28,699 nt of DNA from CAZVIK01 sp964627045 (lineage in GTDB: Bacteria > Acidobacteriota > Terriglobia > Bryobacterales > Bryobacteraceae), in assembly GCA_964627045.1 (NCBI GenBank), contig CAZVIK010000030.1, forward strand, positions 1-28,699, read 5' to 3'. The position numbers and the translations under genes were made by a program. Within the stretch, counting starts at the first letter, position 1. Each line of letters opens with the position of its first letter. This document shows, piece by piece, positions 28,101 to 28,699 of the stretch. A model generated the notes under the pieces. The model was given only the letters and a program-made list of their open reading frames with translations, had not been told where the DNA came from and did not search any database.

Positions 28101-28699
28101 ATGAGGAAAACGCTCTACCCCCTGATCGCTTTGATCGCCTTGACGCTCCTGGCCGCTCCGGCAGGTGCGACCTTCATCAACACCTACACCGACCGCACGG
28201 CGTGGACGGCGGCTGCGGCCGGAACCATCGTCACATTGGATTTTAATGGACTGGCCTCTCCCGTCTCGCCCTATTACACGGCATACCTGTCCGGAATAAC
28301 CCAGGACGGAGTCAGCATCGTCAGCTATGATGGCGCCGGTAATCCCAATTTGTACGCCCTGGGGTCTTCCAGTTCGGCCGGAAACTGGGGCTCGGGCGAC
28401 TACCTGCGCGGCGGCTATTCGCCGGGCTACATGATCGCGACCATCGAGGGCTCAGGCAGCACGGCCATCGGCTTCGACCTGATGACCCAGGCGTCCAAGG
28501 GAACCGTAACCGTGACCTTTTCCAGCGGAGAGGTTCGAACGGTGGCGACCACGGCGGCGCCCAACCGGGTGTTTTTCGGTGTGATCGCCGACACGCCGAT
28601 CACTTCAGTACACTTATCGACCAGCGGCGCTAACACGTTTATGGAAAACAACACCTACATGCAGAGGGTGTAAAAACCCGAGCCCGACACCATCCTCCT
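28101..28699 (+). pseudogene. PEP-CTERM-type exported protein with an in-frame stop before the PEP motif (runs past window end)
   Basis: A secreted protein of 190 codons up to a TAA at 28671-28673. The signal peptide is about 1-23 (RKTLYPLIALIALTLLAAP, cleavage near AGA). The body is a Gly/Ser/Thr-rich beta-sandwich of the type seen in PEP-CTERM proteins (ATFINTYTDRTAWTAAAAGT, YSPGYMIATIEGSGSTAIGF, TASITSVHL-like). The reading frame continues directly after the stop with KPEPDTIL before the window ends. That is the start of a PEP-CTERM exosortase signal (PEP then hydrophobic residues). A one-base change CAA to TAA, or a sequencing error, would explain it. If real, the product lacks its sorting signal and would be released. 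The upstream 182-bp spacer has no recognisable promoter. Confidence 0.65.

Noticed and set aside
1..28699. tRNA, rRNA, insertion sequence, integrase or prophage genes
   Set aside because: No transposase or integrase motifs, terminal inverted repeats, tRNA-like cloverleaf or rRNA sequence was recognised on either strand by eye.

Overview
The window is high-GC chromosomal DNA with dense, mostly short-spaced bacterial genes. The gene content points to an acidobacterium of the Solibacter/Bryobacter type. It carries a VWFA-like protein of the acidobacterial kind, a HTH + TolB-like + TPR regulator, MacB-type permease/TolC genes, a DUF4252 protein behind an ECF sigma factor, a PEP-CTERM-type exported protein and many secreted carbohydrate- and peptide-degrading enzymes. 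The taxonomic call is inference from content; there is no rRNA or tRNA here. The organism is diderm, since TolC-like, TonB-dependent and lipoprotein genes are present.

Layout. 1-2210: the 3' end of a MacB-like permease (with a 10-N assembly gap) and its TolC-like partner. 2231-4202: a strong hairpin and then mutL. 4199-5852: a Yip1-family membrane protein and a divergent coiled-coil protein around a 12-bp palindrome. 5944-11368 (minus): a secreted GH2 glycosidase, a nickel-pincer LarA-family protein, and a HTH-TolB-TPR regulator whose ATG overlaps the larA-like stop. 11369-11696: back-to-back promoters and an 18-residue lysine-rich microprotein. 11697-13222: ECF sigma factor, membrane anti-sigma-like protein and DUF4252 protein. 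13296-13340: nine tandem CTCTT units. 13366-17878 (minus): TonB-dependent receptor, ABC-type periplasmic binding protein (TTG start) and CHASE8-type histidine kinase, tightly packed. 17993-19910: Tat-type beta-propeller protein and acidobacterial VWFA protein. 19934-20806 (minus): membrane-anchored coiled-coil protein. 20987-27340: secreted glutaminase-A-like protein, GH3 beta-glucosidase, CE1-like esterase (minus) and a lipoprotein resembling RbsD/FucU. 27409-27918: DinB-like protein. 28101-end: an exported protein whose PEP-CTERM signal lies just beyond an in-frame TAA.

How the genes fit together. Much of the window serves the cell envelope and extracellular degradation: glycosidases, esterase, glutaminase-like enzyme, outer-membrane receptor and efflux. 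Two regulatory units stand out. One is the receptor/binding-protein/kinase triplet, which has no ABC permease and no response regulator and looks like a trans-envelope sensing module. The other is the regulator translationally coupled to the LarA-like enzyme. Several plus-strand genes have an extended -10-like element only a few bases before the start codon, which suggests very short or leaderless transcripts. No CRISPR array, insertion sequence, prophage or RNA gene was recognised. The observations that most deserve follow-up are the microprotein, the receptor/binding-protein/kinase module, the stop codon before the PEP motif, the leaderless-type starts and the lipid-anchored RbsD-like protein.
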